A DNA stretch of 64,000 nucleotides, from assembly GCF_900104155.1 (NCBI RefSeq), contig NZ_FMYB01000019.1:1-64000 (forward strand). Reading direction: 5' to 3'. The notes beneath the pieces were generated by a model, which made no database searches, had not been told where the DNA came from, and saw only the letters and a list, made by a program, of their open reading frames with translations. The position numbers and the translations under genes are program-made. The stretch's first letter is position 1; each line of letters opens with the position of its first letter. Source of the DNA: Butyrivibrio sp. INlla16 (GTDB lineage Bacteria; Bacillota; Clostridia; Lachnospirales; Lachnospiraceae). This document shows, in pieces, positions 1-9,314 of the stretch.

Positions 1-2
1 GA

Positions 3-176
3 CAGAGCAAAGATGCTTTATCCGTTTTGCGAAAAATATCATATAACGTAGCAAGGCTGATGCAATTAGAAGATCCTGTGAACCGGATACAGATGATAGA
101 TATAATGGATGAAGTGGACTCGGATCTTACATGTGTGGCAAAGTTTATTTTTGAACCAATTCCCAGTATGTATTGA
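3..176 (+). CDS. C-terminal end of a probable DDE transposase (partial)
   Basis: An open frame runs in from the left edge and stops at TGA 174-176, giving 57 residues. It contains a basic stretch (LRKISYNVARLMQL) and ends FEPIPSMY. The pattern of a conserved 'xLRKIxYNxxRL' helix followed by a variable acidic linker and a short hydrophobic end resembles the tails of DDE (ISAs1-like) transposases in Clostridia. That family call is from memory of the pattern, not from a catalytic motif, because the DDE residues would lie outside the window. A good hairpin terminator follows within 40 bases. Confidence 0.35.
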   Translation, partial: QSKDALSVLRKISYNVARLMQLEDPVNRIQMIDIMDEVDSDLTCVAKFIFEPIPSMY

Positions 177-213
177 TTTTTGAGAATAACAATACCTTTA
201 CTCCTTTTGATGA

Positions 214-241
214 CGCATAGGGATAACTATGCGCTTTTTTA
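214..241 (+). terminator. Rho-independent terminator after the transposase tail
   Basis: A perfect 7-bp stem (CGCATAG at 214-220 with CTATGCG at 227-233) closes a 6-base loop and is followed by a run of T. The stretch 242-352 shows no gene or clear signal. Confidence 0.75.
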
Positions 242-352
242 TGCTGAATATAGGATAATAACATCTCAAAAAGCAACTACTCCACCTGATTATGGCATTC
301 TCCTGCACAAAAACTTCTTCATGAAACAACCCTAAATGACAGTGGCCTTTAC

Positions 353-381
353 TTTACATTTAGTGCTTACTGTGTTAAAAT
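353..381 (+). promoter_or_regulatory. Sigma-A promoter of rpsO, with a ~100-nt leader
   Basis: TTTACA (353-358), a 17-base spacer and TAAAAT (376-381) make a near-consensus promoter. Transcription would start near 388 and leave a leader of about 100 nt before rpsO. Ribosomal protein S15 represses its own mRNA in several bacterial groups through unrelated leader structures. The leader here is GC-richer than its surroundings and could hold such a site, but I could not define a fold by eye. Confidence 0.7.
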
Positions 382-490
382 CAATTGGTTTCTCGCATGA
401 GGAACAGTAACGTTATTACCGATACTCGGAGGTAGGATACTCCAGCCGCTTCTGTGTATTCGGCACATTGTAATTAAAGGAGAATGAAAC

Positions 491-757
491 ATGATTACAA
501 AGGAAAAGAAGACAGAGGTTATCAATCAGTACGCTAGAACAGCTGGCGACACAGGATCACCGGAGGTTCAGGTTGCTATTCTTACAACCAGAATCAAGGA
601 GCTCAACGAGCACCTTAACACACATCCGAAGGATCACCACTCAAGAAGAGGTCTTCTTAAGATGGTAGGTAGAAGACGTGCTCTTCTTGCATACCTTAAG
701 AAGAAGGATCTTGAGAAGTATCGTAAGCTTATTGCTGATCTTGGACTCAGAAAATAA
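491..757 (+). CDS. rpsO: 30S ribosomal protein S15
   Basis: An 88-residue protein of full family length. It has the S15 signature: an N-terminal TGSPEVQVA turn, the [12 protein letters not shown] segment that contacts 16S rRNA, and a basic C-terminal helix ([14 protein letters not shown]). S15 binds the central domain of 16S rRNA early in small-subunit assembly. The ATG follows AAAGGAG at good spacing. The gene is alone between its own promoter and a terminator, with pnp next downstream, the common rpsO-pnp order. Confidence 0.98.
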   Translation: MITKEKKTEVINQYARTAGDTGSPEVQVAILTTRIKELNEHLNTHPKDHHSRRGLLKMVGRRRALLAYLKKKDLEKYRKLIADLGLRK

Positions 758-774
758 TTTCCGATGGGAGAATA

Positions 775-826
775 GGGCGGGGATGCCGATTAGAAATAGT
801 CGGCCTGTTCCGCCTTGTTTCTTTTT
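775..826 (+). terminator. Terminator after rpsO
   Basis: A two-part stem (GGCGG 776-780 with CCGCC 810-814, and GCCGA 785-789 with TCGGC 800-804) is followed by a T-rich tract to 826. It may leak, since pnp has no clear promoter of its own downstream. Confidence 0.75.
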
Positions 827-870
827 CAAGACAAAAATGGTTTCAATTTAAAATGTGGAATTATTAATAC

Positions 871-920
871 CTTCGTGCCTTCCCCTTGGGGGGAAGGTGG
901 CACGAAGTGCCGGATGAGGG
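871..920 (+). repeat. Dispersed double-hairpin repeat, copy 1
   Basis: A stem CCTTCCCC/GGGGAAGG (878-885 with 890-897) is followed by GGCAC-GAA-GTGCC (899-911) and the conserved tail GGATGAGGG (912-920). In this copy CTTCGTGCC at 871-879 can also pair with GGCACGAAG at 899-907, giving an alternative longer stem. The same layout recurs at 15468, 22001 and 24591, always in the same orientation as the genes. This kind of repeat is widespread in Clostridia genomes. Confidence 0.85.
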
Positions 921-985
921 ATTAATATAAATAACTATTTTTATATACATAATGCGCCCGAGGATGGCGCGAGAAGGAGAAAAAC

Positions 986-3073
986 ATGAAAACATTTTCA
1001 ACAGAACTTGCAGGAAGAACTCTTACAATTGAGATCGGCAAGGTAGGAAAACAGGCTAACGGATGCGCATTCATGAAGTACGGCGATACAACCGTTCTTT
1101 GTACAGCAACAGCTTCCGACAAGCCCAGAGACGGAATTGATTTCTTCCCTCTCAGCGTAGAGTACGGTGAGAAATTCTATTCTATCGGTAAGTTCCCCGG
1201 AGGATTCAATAAGCGCGAGGGAAAGCCTTCTGAGAATGCTATTCTCACAAGCCGTGTTATCGACAGACCTATGCGTCCTCTTTTCCCTAAGGACTACCGC
1301 AACGATGTAACAATTGAGACTATGGTTATGTCTGTAGATACACAGTGCAGACCTGAGCTTGTGGCTATGATCGGTGCATCTGTAGCAGTTTCTATTTCAG
1401 ATATTCCTTTCGATGGCCCCTGCGCTATGACACAGGTTGGACTTATCGATGGCGAGTTCGTTATCAACCCTTCACAGGAGCAGTGGGATAAGGGTGATAT
1501 GCGCCTTACAGTTGCTTCAGTAGGTCAGAAGGTTATCATGATCGAGGCAGGTTGTAACGAGGTTCCCGAGGATAAGATGAAGGAAGCTATTTACCTTGCA
1601 CATGATGTAAACCTTAAGCTCATCGAGTTCATCAAGGGCATTGTTGCAGAGGTTGGTAAGCCGAAGCACGAGTATGCTAGCTGCGCAGTACCGGAAGAGC
1701 TTTTTGCAGCAATCAAGGAAGTTGTTCCTCAGGAAGAGATGGAGAACGCTGTATTCACAGATGAGAAGCAGAAGCGTGAGGCTAACATCGCTGAGATCAC
1801 AGCTCGTCTTGAAGAGAAGTTCGCTGACAACGAGGAGTGGCTTGCAATCCTCGGAGAGGCTATTTATCAGTATGAGAAGAAGACAGTACGTAAGATGATC
1901 CTCAAGGATCACAAGCGTCCTGACGGAAGAGCACTTGATCAGATCCGTCCTCTTGCAGCAGAGATTGATCTTATTCCGAGAGTGCACGGAAGTGCTATGT
2001 TCACACGTGGACAGACTCAGATCTGTGACGTAACAACTCTTGCTCCTCTTTCAGAGATGCAGAAGGTTGAGGGACTTGATCCTTTCGTAACAGGTAAGAG
2101 ATATATCCACCAGTACAATTTCCCTGCTTATTCAGTAGGTGAGACAAAGGTTTCAAGAGGACCCGGACGTCGTGAGATTGGTCACGGTGCACTTGCAGAG
2201 AGAGCGCTTCTCCCTGTACTTCCTTCAGAGGAAGAGTTCCCTTACGCAATCCGCTGCGTATCAGAGACCTTTGAGTCTAATGGATCAACATCAATGGCTT
2301 CCACATGTGCATCATGTATGTCACTTATGGCAGCAGGTGTTCCGATTAAGAAGATGGTTGCAGGTATCAGCTGTGGTCTTGTAACAGGCGATACAGATGA
2401 CGATTTCGTAGTACTTACAGATATCCAGGGTCTTGAGGATTTCTTCGGAGACATGGACTTCAAGGTAACAGGTACTAAGGAAGGTATCACAGCTATCCAG
2501 ATGGATATCAAGATCCACGGTCTTACAAAGGATATCGTAACTCAGGCTATTTCACAGTGCCGCGAAGCTCGTCTCTTCATCATGGATGAGTGCATGAGCA
2601 AGGCTATCGCTGAGCCTCGTAAGGAAGTTAGCCAGTACGCTCCCAAGATCATCTCTATAGAGATCGATCCTGACAAGATTGGCGATGTTGTTGGTCAGAG
2701 AGGTAAGACGATCAACGAGATCATCGACCGCACAGGCGTTAAGATCGACATCACAGATGACGGGAAGGTAAGCATCTGCGGTGAAGATAAGGGTAAGATG
2801 CAGCAGGCTATTGATATGATCAATATCATTACAACAGATTTCGAGAAGGGCCAGATCTTCACAGGAAAAGTTGTAAGCATCAAGGAATTCGGCGCATTCG
2901 TTGAGTTTGCACCCGGTAAAGAGGGTATGGTACACATCAGCAAGATCGCTAACGAGCGTATCGATCACGTTGAGGATGTTCTTACTCTTGGCGATGAGGT
3001 TAAGGTTGTATGCCTTGGCAAGGATCGTATGGGCAGAATCAGCTTCTCAATGAAGGATGTTGCACAGAAATAA
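986..3073 (+). CDS. pnp: Polyribonucleotide nucleotidyltransferase (PNPase)
   Basis: A 695-residue phosphorolytic 3'-to-5' exoribonuclease of the usual length. Two RNase PH domains occupy roughly residues 1-215 and 310-545 with an alpha-helical linker between them, including the FFPLSVEY and GTKEGITAIQMDIKI motifs. A KH domain follows (VVGQRGKTI, about 570) and then an S1 domain (GKVVSIKEFGAFVEF, about 630). The enzyme degrades mRNA in the cytoplasm as a trimer. The start is set by GAAGGAG a few bases before the ATG. A small GC-rich hairpin (GCGCC/GGCGC, 954-969) sits just upstream and could affect expression. Confidence 0.98.
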   Translation: MKTFSTELAGRTLTIEIGKVGKQANGCAFMKYGDTTVLCTATASDKPRDGIDFFPLSVEYGEKFYSIGKFPGGFNKREGKPSENAILTSRVIDRPMRPLFPKDYRNDVTIETMVMSVDTQCRPELVAMIGASVAVSISDIPFDGPCAMTQVGLIDGEFVINPSQEQWDKGDMRLTVASVGQKVIMIEAGCNEVPEDKMKEAIYLAHDVNLKLIEFIKGIVAEVGKPKHEYASCAVPEELFAAIKEVVPQEEMENAVFTDEKQKREANIAEITARLEEKFADNEEWLAILGEAIYQYEKKTVRKMILKDHKRPDGRALDQIRPLAAEIDLIPRVHGSAMFTRGQTQICDVTTLAPLSEMQKVEGLDPFVTGKRYIHQYNFPAYSVGETKVSRGPGRREIGHGALAERALLPVLPSEEEFPYAIRCVSETFESNGSTSMASTCASCMSLMAAGVPIKKMVAGISCGLVTGDTDDDFVVLTDIQGLEDFFGDMDFKVTGTKEGITAIQMDIKIHGLTKDIVTQAISQCREARLFIMDECMSKAIAEPRKEVSQYAPKIISIEIDPDKIGDVVGQRGKTINEIIDRTGVKIDITDDGKVSICGEDKGKMQQAIDMINIITTDFEKGQIFTGKVVSIKEFGAFVEFAPGKEGMVHISKIANERIDHVEDVLTLGDEVKVVCLGKDRMGRISFSMKDVAQK

Positions 3074-3109
3074 TCAAAAGCAGATTTGCTGCGATAAATA
3101 CAAAATAAG

Positions 3110-3154
3110 AAGAACTGAGAAAGTGACCTTGAATCATTTTCTCAGTTCTTTTAA
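3110..3154 (+). terminator. Terminator after pnp
   Basis: GAACTGAGAAA at 3112-3122 pairs with the complementary TTTCTCAGTTC ending at 3148, followed by TTTTAAT. The stretch to deoB is AT-rich; I see no convincing promoter in it. Confidence 0.8.
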
Positions 3155-3273
3155 TATGGAAAAAACTCATTTTATCAAAAAATTATAATGTTTTGATACT
3201 ATTTCATGATAAACTAATAGGGTAGGAAAGAAAGATTTACCTACTATTTCTAATTTTTCCGGAGGATACAAAT

Positions 3274-4425
3274 ATGGGAAGAATTTTTCTAATAGTGCTT
3301 GATAGCTTTGGTGTCGGAGAAGAGCCCGATGCTGCAGAGTACGGAGATTTTGATGTAAATACAATAAGGTCATGCGCTACCAGCAAGTATTTCAGCATGC
3401 CTAATATGGGAGCGATGGGACTTTTCAATATTGATGGAGTTGACTGTGTGCCTTCCGTTCCCAATCCCACAGCAGCTTATGGCAAATGCCAGGAGGCAAG
3501 TAAGGATAAAGATACAACGACAGGTCACTGGGAAATCGCAGGTGTGATATCACCCAAACCCATGCCGAAATTCCCCGACGGATTCCCACAGGAGTTCCTG
3601 GATGCATTCAGTAAGCGCGTCGGAAGAGGAGTTATCTGTAATAAGCCTTACTCAGGCACTCAGGTAATCAATGATTACGGCGATGAACATGTAAAGACAG
3701 GAAATCTTATCGTCTATACATCTGCAGACAGTGTGTTCCAGATTGCAGCACATGAGGACATAGTTCCGCTGGAGACCCTCTATGAGTATTGCCATATTGC
3801 AAGAGAAATGCTTCAGGGAGACCTTGGCGTGGGACGTGTAATTGCAAGACCTTTCGTCGGTACAAGCGGCAATTATACAAGAACTCCTCACAGACACGAT
3901 TATTCACTTGAGCCTCCGAAGACAACCATGCTTGATCAGCTGAAGGCAGCAGGCAAGGATGTTCTGGGAGTTGGTAAGATAAGAGACATATTTGAAGGAA
4001 AAGGCCTTACGGAGTTTGTTTTCTCCGAGAGCAATGCCGATGGAATCGAAAAGACACTCGCATATATGGACAGGGATTTCGACGGACTCTGCTTTGTGAA
4101 TCTGGTAGATTTCGATATGCTTTACGGACACAGAAGAGATATCGACGGCTACGCAAAGGCGCTTAATTACTTTGATAACAAGCTTCCCGAGATGGTCGCT
4201 AAGCTTCGCGATGATGACATCATTATGATGACAGCTGACCATGGCTGTGATCCCGCATACCAGAAGACCACGGATCATACCAGGGAATACATACCTTTCA
4301 TTATGTATGGCAAGAATGTAACACCGAAGAACCTCGGAACCAGAAGTACTTTCGCTGATATAGGAGCCACTGTTCTTGACTACTTTGGAATTAAACCGGA
4401 GTTTGAAGGAACATCAATGCTATAA
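3274..4425 (+). CDS. deoB: Phosphopentomutase
   Basis: A 383-residue member of the alkaline phosphatase-like superfamily that interconverts ribose-1-phosphate and ribose-5-phosphate in nucleoside salvage. Visible features are the metal-binding start LDSFGVGEEPDA (Asp10), the phosphorylated-threonine region TTTGHWEIAGV near residue 88, and the late metal site TADHGCDP followed by DHTREYIPF. The length is normal. GGAGGA precedes the ATG. The ECF transporter S gene begins 24 bases downstream, so the two are probably co-transcribed; that could hint at a nucleoside- or pentose-related substrate but does not prove it. Confidence 0.96.
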   Translation: MGRIFLIVLDSFGVGEEPDAAEYGDFDVNTIRSCATSKYFSMPNMGAMGLFNIDGVDCVPSVPNPTAAYGKCQEASKDKDTTTGHWEIAGVISPKPMPKFPDGFPQEFLDAFSKRVGRGVICNKPYSGTQVINDYGDEHVKTGNLIVYTSADSVFQIAAHEDIVPLETLYEYCHIAREMLQGDLGVGRVIARPFVGTSGNYTRTPHRHDYSLEPPKTTMLDQLKAAGKDVLGVGKIRDIFEGKGLTEFVFSESNADGIEKTLAYMDRDFDGLCFVNLVDFDMLYGHRRDIDGYAKALNYFDNKLPEMVAKLRDDDIIMMTADHGCDPAYQKTTDHTREYIPFIMYGKNVTPKNLGTRSTFADIGATVLDYFGIKPEFEGTSML

Positions 4426-4449
4426 AACGTATATTTAGGAGGAAGAAGT

Positions 4450-5001
4450 ATGAAAAAACTAGGGGTAAAATCAATTGTAGCTATTGGTATCGGTGCGGCA
4501 CTTTTCTTTGTGCTCGGAAGATTCGTTGCAATCCCGAGTCCTGTGCCCAACACTAACATTTCAATCCAGTATGGTCTGCTTGCATTTATAGCTGCTGTTT
4601 TCGGACCGATTCCGGGAGCTCTCGCAGGCCTTATCGGACACTTCTTTATCGACTTCAGTTACGGCTGGGGAGTATGGTGGAGCTGGGTTATCGCTTCATC
4701 GGTATTTGGTTGCCTCATGGGAATCGTAACTATGAAACTGAAGATAGATGAGGGTGAGTTCGGTACAAAGGGTATTATCACTTTTAACGTAGGTCAGGCT
4801 ATTGCACATGCTATTTCATGGATAGTTGTTGCACCGATCCTGGACATCCTTATGTTCCAGGAACCTGCAAATAAGGTATTTGTTCAGGGTGTCACCGGCG
4901 CTATCATTAACATCATTACAACTGCCATTATTGGAACAATTCTTTGCATAGCATATTCTAAGGCAATCCCGAAGAAGGGCAGCCTTACGGAAGAAAACTG
5001 A
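4450..5001 (+). CDS. ECF transporter S component (UPF0397/riboflavin-transporter-like family)
   Basis: A 183-residue membrane protein with five to six hydrophobic segments. The N-terminal pattern (VAIGIGAALFFVLGRF, then PNTNIS and FGPIPGALAGLIGHFFIDF) is typical of the UPF0397 group of energy-coupling-factor substrate-binding subunits. Such S subunits capture a vitamin or similar micronutrient and dock on a shared EcfA/EcfT module. The next two genes encode exactly that module, so this is a self-contained transporter. The substrate cannot be read from the sequence; the riboflavin name often attached to the family is not secure. GGAGGAAG precedes the ATG. Confidence 0.88.
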   Translation: MKKLGVKSIVAIGIGAALFFVLGRFVAIPSPVPNTNISIQYGLLAFIAAVFGPIPGALAGLIGHFFIDFSYGWGVWWSWVIASSVFGCLMGIVTMKLKIDEGEFGTKGIITFNVGQAIAHAISWIVVAPILDILMFQEPANKVFVQGVTGAIINIITTAIIGTILCIAYSKAIPKKGSLTEEN

Positions 5002-5008
5002 TTATAAT

Positions 5009-6733
5009 ATGAGCGAATATATACTGGAATTTAAGAATCTTGGATTTAAATATAGGGCGCAGGCTAAGTCTACGCTCTATAATATTGACCTCAAAATAAA
5101 AAAAGGCGAAAAGCTGCTTGTAGCGGGGCCTTCCGGTTGCGGTAAGTCCACTCTGGGAAGTCTTATAAACGGTCTTATTCCGTCGTCCTATAAGGGTGAT
5201 ATCACCGGCTCTCTTTTGATAAACGGTAAAGACTCGAAGGAAATGTCAATCTTTGATATCTCGCATATCGTGGGAACTGTTCTTCAGGACAGTGATGCCC
5301 AGTTTGTAGGGATGACTGTTGCGGAAGATCTGACTTTTGCTCTTGAGAATGACTGTGTGTTTCTTCCGGATATGAGAAAGAGAGTGGATGAAGTTGCGAC
5401 AACTCTGAATCTAAAGGACTTTCTGCTTCACGCGCCCGGGGAGCTTTCCGGTGGGCAGAAGCAGAGAGTATCCGTCGGAGGAGTTCTTGCCAGCGATGTG
5501 GATCTCTTTTTGTTTGATGAGCCTCTCGCAAATCTTGATCCCAGGACGGGAAAACAGGCAATTGAACTTATCGACGAGCTTCAAAAAAAGACAGGTGCTG
5601 CGGTTATCATAATTGAGCACCGTCTTGAGGATGTCCTTCACAGAAGTGTTGACAGAATTGTTCTGATGCAGGAGGGACATATAGTTGCAGATGAAAGTCC
5701 TGATGAGCTTCTTTCAAAAGGGCTCCTTTCCGAATGCGGAGTAAGAGAGCCGCTGTATCTTACTGCTCTTAAATATGCAGGAGTGAGTATAGAGAGCAAA
5801 ATGCGACCTTCTTCCATAGAAAATCTTGTTCTTTCCGATACTGACAAAGCTCAGCTTAAGAAGTTTATGAAGGAGGTTCACAAGGATAAAAAGCCTTTAT
5901 CTAAAGAAAAGCTCCTTGAAACAAAAGGACTTTCCTTTACTTATGAAAAGATGAAAAAACGGGCCCTTGACAATATTTCCACCGCGATTTCTAAGGGTGA
6001 AATGGTGGCAATCGTCGGAACCAACGGTGCCGGGAAATCCACTTTTTCCAAGGTTATCTGCGGAATGGAAAACGAAGATGAAGGGCAGATATTCTTTGAA
6101 GGCAACGACTTTTCCGCATTGTCTATCAAGGAGAGGGCAGCCTATGTGGGCTATGTAATGCAGAACCCGAATCAGATGATCTCCAAGGTCATGATAATGG
6201 ACGAAGTCGCTATGGGCTTAAGGCTCAGGGGAGTCCCGGAGGAAGAGGTTCAGGAAAAGGTCACAAAAGCGCTCAAAATCTGCGGACTCTATACGATGAG
6301 AAACTGGCCTATATCAGCGCTTAGCTATGGACAAAAGAAGCGAGTTACCATTTGCTCCATTCTTGTGCTTGAGCCCAAGGTGCTTATTCTCGATGAACCC
6401 ACTGCAGGACAGGACTATAGGCATTACACCAAAATCATGGAGTTTTTGAGACAGCTGAATCAGCAGGGAATCACGATAATCATGATAACTCATGATATGC
6501 ATCTTATGCTGGAATATGCTGACAGAGGCATAGTCTTTTCCGGCGGGAAGATAATCGCGGATAAAACCTGTGCAGAGATTCTGACTGATTCTGAAATTGT
6601 CGACAGGGCAAGCCTTAAAGAGACCAGTCTTTACGATCTGGCAAATTTGTGCGGTATTGAAGATGCTGCCACCTTTGTTCAGGACTTTATCGACTATGAG
6701 CGAGAGAATGTGAGAGGATTATGGGATGAATAA
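5009..6733 (+). CDS. ECF transporter ATPase, two ABC domains fused
   Basis: A 574-residue protein made of two complete ABC ATPase domains, equivalent to the EcfA1/EcfA2 pair joined in one chain. The first Walker A is GPSGCGKST (residues 40-48), with signature LSGGQKQR and LFLFDEPLANLDP. The second is GTNGAGKST (about 338), with LSYGQKKR and LILDEPTAGQD. It energises uptake by the adjacent S and T subunits at the inner face of the membrane. The ATG lies only 7 bases after the S gene stop, with a weak ribosome site, suggesting coupling; the 3' end overlaps the T gene by 8 bases. Confidence 0.95.
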   Translation: MSEYILEFKNLGFKYRAQAKSTLYNIDLKIKKGEKLLVAGPSGCGKSTLGSLINGLIPSSYKGDITGSLLINGKDSKEMSIFDISHIVGTVLQDSDAQFVGMTVAEDLTFALENDCVFLPDMRKRVDEVATTLNLKDFLLHAPGELSGGQKQRVSVGGVLASDVDLFLFDEPLANLDPRTGKQAIELIDELQKKTGAAVIIIEHRLEDVLHRSVDRIVLMQEGHIVADESPDELLSKGLLSECGVREPLYLTALKYAGVSIESKMRPSSIENLVLSDTDKAQLKKFMKEVHKDKKPLSKEKLLETKGLSFTYEKMKKRALDNISTAISKGEMVAIVGTNGAGKSTFSKVICGMENEDEGQIFFEGNDFSALSIKERAAYVGYVMQNPNQMISKVMIMDEVAMGLRLRGVPEEEVQEKVTKALKICGLYTMRNWPISALSYGQKKRVTICSILVLEPKVLILDEPTAGQDYRHYTKIMEFLRQLNQQGITIIMITHDMHLMLEYADRGIVFSGGKIIADKTCAEILTDSEIVDRASLKETSLYDLANLCGIEDAATFVQDFIDYERENVRGLWDE

Positions 6734-7553
6734 TCTTTTTAATTATATAGAAAGAGAGTCTCCGATTCATGAGCTTACAGGGGCTACCAAGCTGGTGTGT
6801 CTTCTTTTGTGGAGCCTTGCCGCCATGACTACATATGACACGAGACTTCTTGCTGTTATGTCGGTTTTGGGAGTCGCGCTTTTCCCTGTAGGCAGGATAA
6901 AACTTAAGGATGTAACCTTTATGCTTGTATTTACACTGGTTTATCTTGCATTGAGTACAACGTTGGTTTATCTGTTTTCGCCTCGCCACGGCTGCGGAGT
7001 TTACGGCAGTACAACCCTTCTTTTTGGACTATCGGGATACTTCGCGCCCACCGCGGAGCAGCTGTTTTTTCAGCTCAATTATATTCTGAAGTACTTTGCG
7101 ACAATTCCGTTTGTGCTGCTGTTTGTATGCACCACAAATCCCAGCGAATTTGCGGCGTCGCTTAATAAGATAGGAGTTCCGTATTCCGTTGCCTATTCTG
7201 TGGCTCTGGCACTTCGTTACATACCGGACATACAGAAACAGTATCACGAGATTAGCCAGGCATCACAGGCCAGAGGGATAGAGCTTAGTAAAAAAGCGTC
7301 ACTTGTAAGCAGGCTTAAGTCGGCTTCTTCAATTCTGATTCCGCTGGTACTAAGCAGCATGGACAGAATCGAAGTAATTGCGAATGCTATGGAGCTTCGC
7401 TGTTTTGGGAAAAACAAAAAGCGAACCTGGTATATGGAGAGGAAATTCAGATTGATAGACTATCTTTGCATCGTCGTATGTGCATTGCTTTTGGTGGCAT
7501 CGATTACACTTACGCACATAAACGGTAGCAGGTTCTATAACCCGTTTTTATAG
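6726..7553 (+). CDS. ECF transporter transmembrane T component
   Basis: A 275-residue membrane protein with the usual EcfT plan: an N-terminal pair of hydrophobic segments, a middle group, then a cytoplasmic coupling region with the paired basic motifs near SQASQARGIEL and ANAMELRCFG, which contact the ATPases, and a final hydrophobic helix. The start overlaps the ATPase gene by 8 bases, as expected for subunits made in fixed ratio. A terminator follows, closing the deoB-ECF unit. Confidence 0.93.
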   Translation: MNNLFNYIERESPIHELTGATKLVCLLLWSLAAMTTYDTRLLAVMSVLGVALFPVGRIKLKDVTFMLVFTLVYLALSTTLVYLFSPRHGCGVYGSTTLLFGLSGYFAPTAEQLFFQLNYILKYFATIPFVLLFVCTTNPSEFAASLNKIGVPYSVAYSVALALRYIPDIQKQYHEISQASQARGIELSKKASLVSRLKSASSILIPLVLSSMDRIEVIANAMELRCFGKNKKRTWYMERKFRLIDYLCIVVCALLLVASITLTHINGSRFYNPFL

Positions 7554-7590
7554 AGAAAATACAAATAGATTAAGTCAGTAATTGACTTTA

Positions 7591-7630
7591 CGCGCACCTT
7601 TCCTTAAAATAGGTTGGGTGCGCATTTTTA
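7591..7630 (+). terminator. Terminator after the ECF operon
   Basis: GCGCACC (7592-7598) pairs with GGTGCGC (7617-7623) and is followed by ATTTTTAT. Confidence 0.85.
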
Positions 7631-7712
7631 TAGGTGAGATATTTTTTTATGAGCGCACGGCAGATATTTTGGAAGTAATAGTAATTTTTGCGTTTTTTTG
7701 AAAGGTTTTAAA

Positions 7713-9314
7713 ATGAGTAACAACCAGATCACAGAAGAGATAAATAAGAGACGTACCTTTGCAATCATTTCCCACCCCGATGCAGGTAAGACCACACTCA
7801 CAGAGAAGTTCCTCCTCTACGGTGGAGCCATCAATCTTGCGGGATCCGTAAAGGGTAAGGCTACAGCAAGGCACGCCGTTTCAGACTGGATGGAGATTGA
7901 GAAACAGAGAGGTATTTCGGTTACATCCTCAGTTCTTCAGTTTAACTTTGAGGACTGCTGCATCAATATCCTTGATACACCAGGACACCAGGATTTCTCA
8001 GAGGATACTTACAGAACACTTATGGCTGCTGATTCCGCAGTCATGGTCATTGATGCAAGTAAGGGTGTTGAGCCCCAAACTAAGAAGCTTTTCAAGGTCT
8101 GCACCATGAGACATATTCCGATCTTTACATTTATAAATAAGCTCGACAGAGATGCGATGGATACATACGAGCTTCTTGATGATATCGAAGATCACCTTGG
8201 AATTGCTACATGTCCTATGAACCTTCCTATCGGATCAGGTAAGAACTTCAAGGGAATCTATGACAGAGCGGAGAAGCATGTCGTAACTTTCCAGGATACA
8301 ATGAAGGGAACAAAGGAAGGTACAGAGACCATAATCCCTATGGAAGACAGGGATCAGCTTGTTTCCACAATTGGTGAGGAAGCGCTTGAGAATCTTGAGG
8401 GTGAGATCGAGCTTATGGACGGTGCAGGTGCTGAATTTAATCTTGAAGAGGTCAGAGCAGGTAAGCTTACGCCTGTATTCTTCGGTTCTGCACTTCAGAA
8501 CTTCGGTGTTGAGCTCTTCCTTCACAACTTCCTCCAGATGGCAACACCTCCGAGCGGAAGAACTGATTCAGAGGGAGAGGTTATCGATCCCAAGGAGCAT
8601 GAGTTTACAGCTTTTGTTTTCAAGATTCAGGCCAATATGAACAAGGCACACAGAGACAGAGTTGCCTTCATGAGAATATGCTCCGGACGTTACGATGCTG
8701 ACAAGGAAGTTAAGCATGTTCAGTCAGGAAAAGTGTTCAGACTTTCACAGCCTCAGCAGCTTATGGCCGATGAGCGTAAGATTTTAAGTGAGGCCTATGC
8801 AGGTGATATAATGGGTGTATTCGATCCCGGTATCTTTTCAATCGGTGATACGGTATGCATGCCCAAGGATTCCGTAACCTATGAGGGAATCCCGACCTTC
8901 GCACCCGAGCACTTTGCAAGGGTTCGTCAGGTTGATACCATGAAGAGAAAACAGTTCGTCAAGGGCATTGAGCAGATTGCGCAGGAAGGTGCTATCCAGA
9001 TTTTCCAGGAATTCAACATGGGAATGGAGGAGATCATCGTAGGCGTTGTCGGCGTACTTCAGTTTGACGTACTTAAATTCAGACTTGAGAACGAATATAA
9101 TGTCGAAATTATCCTGGATATGTTACCATATGAGTATATACGTTGGGTTGATAACGAGGATGTCGACATGAATTCACTTGTGGGCACCTCTGATATGAAG
9201 AAGATAAAGGATATGAACGGAAGACCGCTTCTTATCTTTATTAACGAGTGGAGTCCCCAGATGGTTCTCGACAGAAACAAAGGATTATCGCTTAGCGAGT
9301 TTAGGAAAAACTAA
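7713..9314 (+). CDS. prfC: Peptide chain release factor 3
   Basis: A translational GTPase of 533 residues that removes RF1/RF2 from the ribosome after termination. The G domain shows the P-loop HPDAGKTTLTE (residues 21-31), DTPGHQDFSEDTYR (G3, with the RF3-type FSEDTYR) and NKLDR (G4). The ATG at 7713 is preferred over an in-frame TTG at 7698 because GAAAGG at 7700-7705 is well placed for it and the family starts about 20 residues before the P-loop. The stop codon overlaps the start of the next gene (TAATG). Confidence 0.96.
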   Translation: MSNNQITEEINKRRTFAIISHPDAGKTTLTEKFLLYGGAINLAGSVKGKATARHAVSDWMEIEKQRGISVTSSVLQFNFEDCCINILDTPGHQDFSEDTYRTLMAADSAVMVIDASKGVEPQTKKLFKVCTMRHIPIFTFINKLDRDAMDTYELLDDIEDHLGIATCPMNLPIGSGKNFKGIYDRAEKHVVTFQDTMKGTKEGTETIIPMEDRDQLVSTIGEEALENLEGEIELMDGAGAEFNLEEVRAGKLTPVFFGSALQNFGVELFLHNFLQMATPPSGRTDSEGEVIDPKEHEFTAFVFKIQANMNKAHRDRVAFMRICSGRYDADKEVKHVQSGKVFRLSQPQQLMADERKILSEAYAGDIMGVFDPGIFSIGDTVCMPKDSVTYEGIPTFAPEHFARVRQVDTMKRKQFVKGIEQIAQEGAIQIFQEFNMGMEEIIVGVVGVLQFDVLKFRLENEYNVEIILDMLPYEYIRWVDNEDVDMNSLVGTSDMKKIKDMNGRPLLIFINEWSPQMVLDRNKGLSLSEFRKN

